From Septoria linicola (taxonomy: Eukaryota > Ascomycota > Dothideomycetes > Mycosphaerellales > Mycosphaerellaceae), in NCBI GenBank assembly GCA_024114885.1, contig CP099418.1:744001-808000 (forward strand): a stretch of DNA of 64,000 nucleotides, given 5' to 3'. Shown one piece after another: positions 62,383 to 64,000 of this stretch (position 1 is its first letter; each line of letters starts with the position of its first letter). The notes below the pieces were generated by a model that saw only the letters and a list, made by a program, of their open reading frames with translations, made no database searches and was not told the DNA's origin. Position numbers and translations under genes: made by a program.

Positions 62383-64000
62383 ATGGCTGAGGTGACCGGG
62401 CGTGATGACAGCGCAGCACGACATGATCATGACGAAGAGGCTGCAAGAGTCGGCAACAATGACTACTCTTCAGAAGAGGAGCGAGAAGGACGATTTCACG
62501 GGCCAGATGCAAGCTGGAGATTCTACACCAAAGCGGAGCGGGACCTAGCATACTCTTTGGACCAGACTGAGAACAACGACCTGAGTGCACACTTGTACAA
62601 TGCACACAATCTGAAGCGTCGCTTGTATGTTGATTCGGTACCCGAGCCATGGCACAGCAAACAGAGATGGATAGCCCACGACGATTCTGGCCACATACCA
62701 TTCCATCCTGAAAGCAGCTGGACTGCGTGGCCTCTCGAGCCTGCAGATGTCCCCAGGTCGAGCGAGCAATGGGGCGTGCCCGCAGCCGATGGAGAAGACG
62801 AGAACGAAACCTTCCGGAAACGTGAAGACTGGACTCCTGGAGGGCAATTGCGAGATTGCATACATGCAGAAATTCTGCGCCAGGCCAAAGATAGGTTCAA
62901 AAATCGTGTCTCTACGCAAAATGTCACAGGTTCTGCCTCGCTCCAAGGTCATGGAAATCAAGCGCCACAACTGCCGAGTACAGATAATAGTGAGTCCGAC
63001 ACAGCAACCTCTAGCTCTTCACAGTCCAGTGATGAGATCCGGGACGAGCCAGAGGAATCAGATGCTGGAGTGGAAGCGCCAGACAGTCCAGGCGCTCCTG
63101 ATGGTATTCTGTACGCGGTACCCATGGCAGATGACGAGCTTGCAGCAAGCATAGCTCGTCCTGCAGTCAACCACATCATGGCCAAACTCGATGACTTGTT
63201 GCGAGGTCTACATCATAGTCGAAAAGGTCATCGTCGAAGGCGATCTCAAACTCGTTCTGAGAATGCTACTCGTCGGCACAAAAGCACTTCAGGAGCAGAT
63301 TCAGATGATGAGAACGACAATTCGAGATCGCAATCACGATCGTCTCGGCACTCTGCCGGTGACAGCTCTCCTCGAAACAGTCGCAAGCGACAGGAACTGG
63401 GAACCCGCGACTGGAGCGAGGTGCTCGGCATAGCGGCTTTGACAGGCTGGGACCAGGCTGTGGTCGCCCGCGCCGCCCAGCGTTGTGCTACGCTATTTGA
63501 CGAACACATGGAGTTCCGCACTATACACATGACAGCGACGATGAAGGACTCCAGTGAACGTGCCCACCCTGAACGTGATGCAGAAACCTCTCCTGCGAAT
63601 GTGAGCACAAAGCCATTCGAAGCGAGTAGAAGCATTGAGAGCTTCTGCTGTCCGCACACGTCCTGTAGTCGCCATCAAGAACCATACTCGCAGCTATGGC
63701 GGCTGAGGGAGCACTTGAAGCGCAAGCATAAGCACGCCGCTCATGAAGTCGATACAATGGTAGGTGATCTCAAGCAGGCGTTAGCTTACGAAGGAAGCGT
63801 GGGTCAGCTTGCTGGTATGACGGGCAGCCAGCATGAACAAGTACCGGGCAGCAATTTCTCACATTCGCGCTCCCGACCCGTCAAAGATGAGTATCTTCAG
63901 CCTATTCTCATCAACATAGGTAGGTCGAAAGACAAAAAGGTTCGCAGAACGCCGAGCAGGGAGCACTTGAGAAAGGCTGCCTCGTCTCAGCAGGACACAG
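62383..64000 (+). CDS. RRN9: Rrn9-type RNA polymerase I upstream activation factor (5' part)
   Basis: The frame is open from ATG at 62383 to the right edge, at least 539 codons with no stop. Residues about 40-85 carry the Rrn9 signature: GPDASWRFYTKAERDLAYS, then LDQTENNDLSAHLYNAHNLK and RR. A proline/serine-rich acidic region follows. Near residue 343 comes a second conserved block, DWSEVLGIAALTGWDQAVVA with ARAAQRCATLFDEHMEF. Around 420-450 is a C2H2-like zinc finger, CCPHTSC with HLKRKHKH. In yeast Rrn9 belongs to the upstream activation factor that loads RNA polymerase I on ribosomal DNA in the nucleolus. A possible GTAGGT donor at 63919 suggests an intron, but the frame also reads through. 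The 3' end is missing. Confidence 0.85.
   Translation, partial: MAEVTGRDDSAARHDHDEEAARVGNNDYSSEEEREGRFHGPDASWRFYTKAERDLAYSLDQTENNDLSAHLYNAHNLKRRLYVDSVPEPWHSKQRWIAHDDSGHIPFHPESSWTAWPLEPADVPRSSEQWGVPAADGEDENETFRKREDWTPGGQLRDCIHAEILRQAKDRFKNRVSTQNVTGSASLQGHGNQAPQLPSTDNSESDTATSSSSQSSDEIRDEPEESDAGVEAPDSPGAPDGILYAVPMADDELAASIARPAVNHIMAKLDDLLRGLHHSRKGHRRRRSQTRSENATRRHKSTSGADSDDENDNSRSQSRSSRHSAGDSSPRNSRKRQELGTRDWSEVLGIAALTGWDQAVVARAAQRCATLFDEHMEFRTIHMTATMKDSSERAHPERDAETSPANVSTKPFEASRSIESFCCPHTSCSRHQEPYSQLWRLREHLKRKHKHAAHEVDTMVGDLKQALAYEGSVGQLAGMTGSQHEQVPGSNFSHSRSRPVKDEYLQPILINIGRSKDKKVRRTPSREHLRKAASSQQDT

Overview
The window looks like ordinary core genome from a filamentous ascomycete, most likely a dothideomycete of the Mycosphaerellales/Capnodiales type. 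The reasons are: about 30 genes packed head-to-head and tail-to-tail with 0.2-1 kb gaps; many 45-120 bp GT-AG introns with CTAAC/CTGAC branch sites; monocistronic genes; and recognisable fungal families (Egd2, Whi2-like, Ssk2-type MAPKKK, Kar5, Yrb30, Sup35, Rrn9). The lineage is an inference; I ran no database search. I see no rRNA, tRNA, CRISPR, transposon or secondary-metabolite cluster.

Layout. 1-7.4 kb: the 3' end of PUF6 (ribosome assembly), ATP synthase subunit d, NAC alpha (EGD2), ribosomal protein eL14, a possible small spliced gene, an F-box protein and two small proteins of unknown function. 8.1-17.4 kb: a DUF1275 membrane protein, a 2.4 kb sparse stretch, a Whi2-like BTB protein (stress/growth control), a zinc alcohol dehydrogenase and a cysteine-containing secreted protein. 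18-31.9 kb: THO complex subunit 3 and the divergent Ssk2-type MAPKKK, a frameshifted secreted-type remnant, an RBR ubiquitin ligase, FACT subunit Pob3 and mitochondrial uL6. 32.4-44.6 kb: Kar5 (nuclear fusion), a histidine phosphatase, a membrane protein, a Mup1-type amino-acid permease, Yrb30 and the release factor eRF3/Sup35 with a prion-like N-terminus. 44.9-55.9 kb: a ThDP-dependent enzyme, an AlkB-type dioxygenase, a long disordered nuclear-type protein, a peroxiredoxin, a Rab escort/GDI protein and a protein with two helix-turn-helix-like repeats. 56.4-64 kb: an Arg/Asp-rich protein, a coiled-coil protein, eIF4E and the 5' part of an Rrn9-type RNA polymerase I factor that runs off the window.

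The genes do not form one pathway. A loose theme is ribosome production and translation (Puf6, NAC, eL14, uL6m, eRF3, eIF4E, Rrn9), together with transcription/chromatin (THO3, Pob3) and stress/growth signalling (Ssk2, Whi2-like). This reflects dense housekeeping DNA, not a dedicated cluster.

Exon coordinates were worked out by hand from splice signals and reading frame. In nearly every multi-exon gene the phases close exactly. The uncertain ends (Whi2-like N-terminus, the 36.2 kb membrane protein, the 25.5 kb remnant) are flagged. The most interesting items are the tandem helix-turn-helix protein at 54.8 kb, a C21 tract with flanking direct repeats inside an in-frame intron of the permease, a GC-AG intron in YRB30, a repeat-filled intron in the secreted-protein gene, and several overlooked small or alternative exons. 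I found no convincing new multi-gene system.
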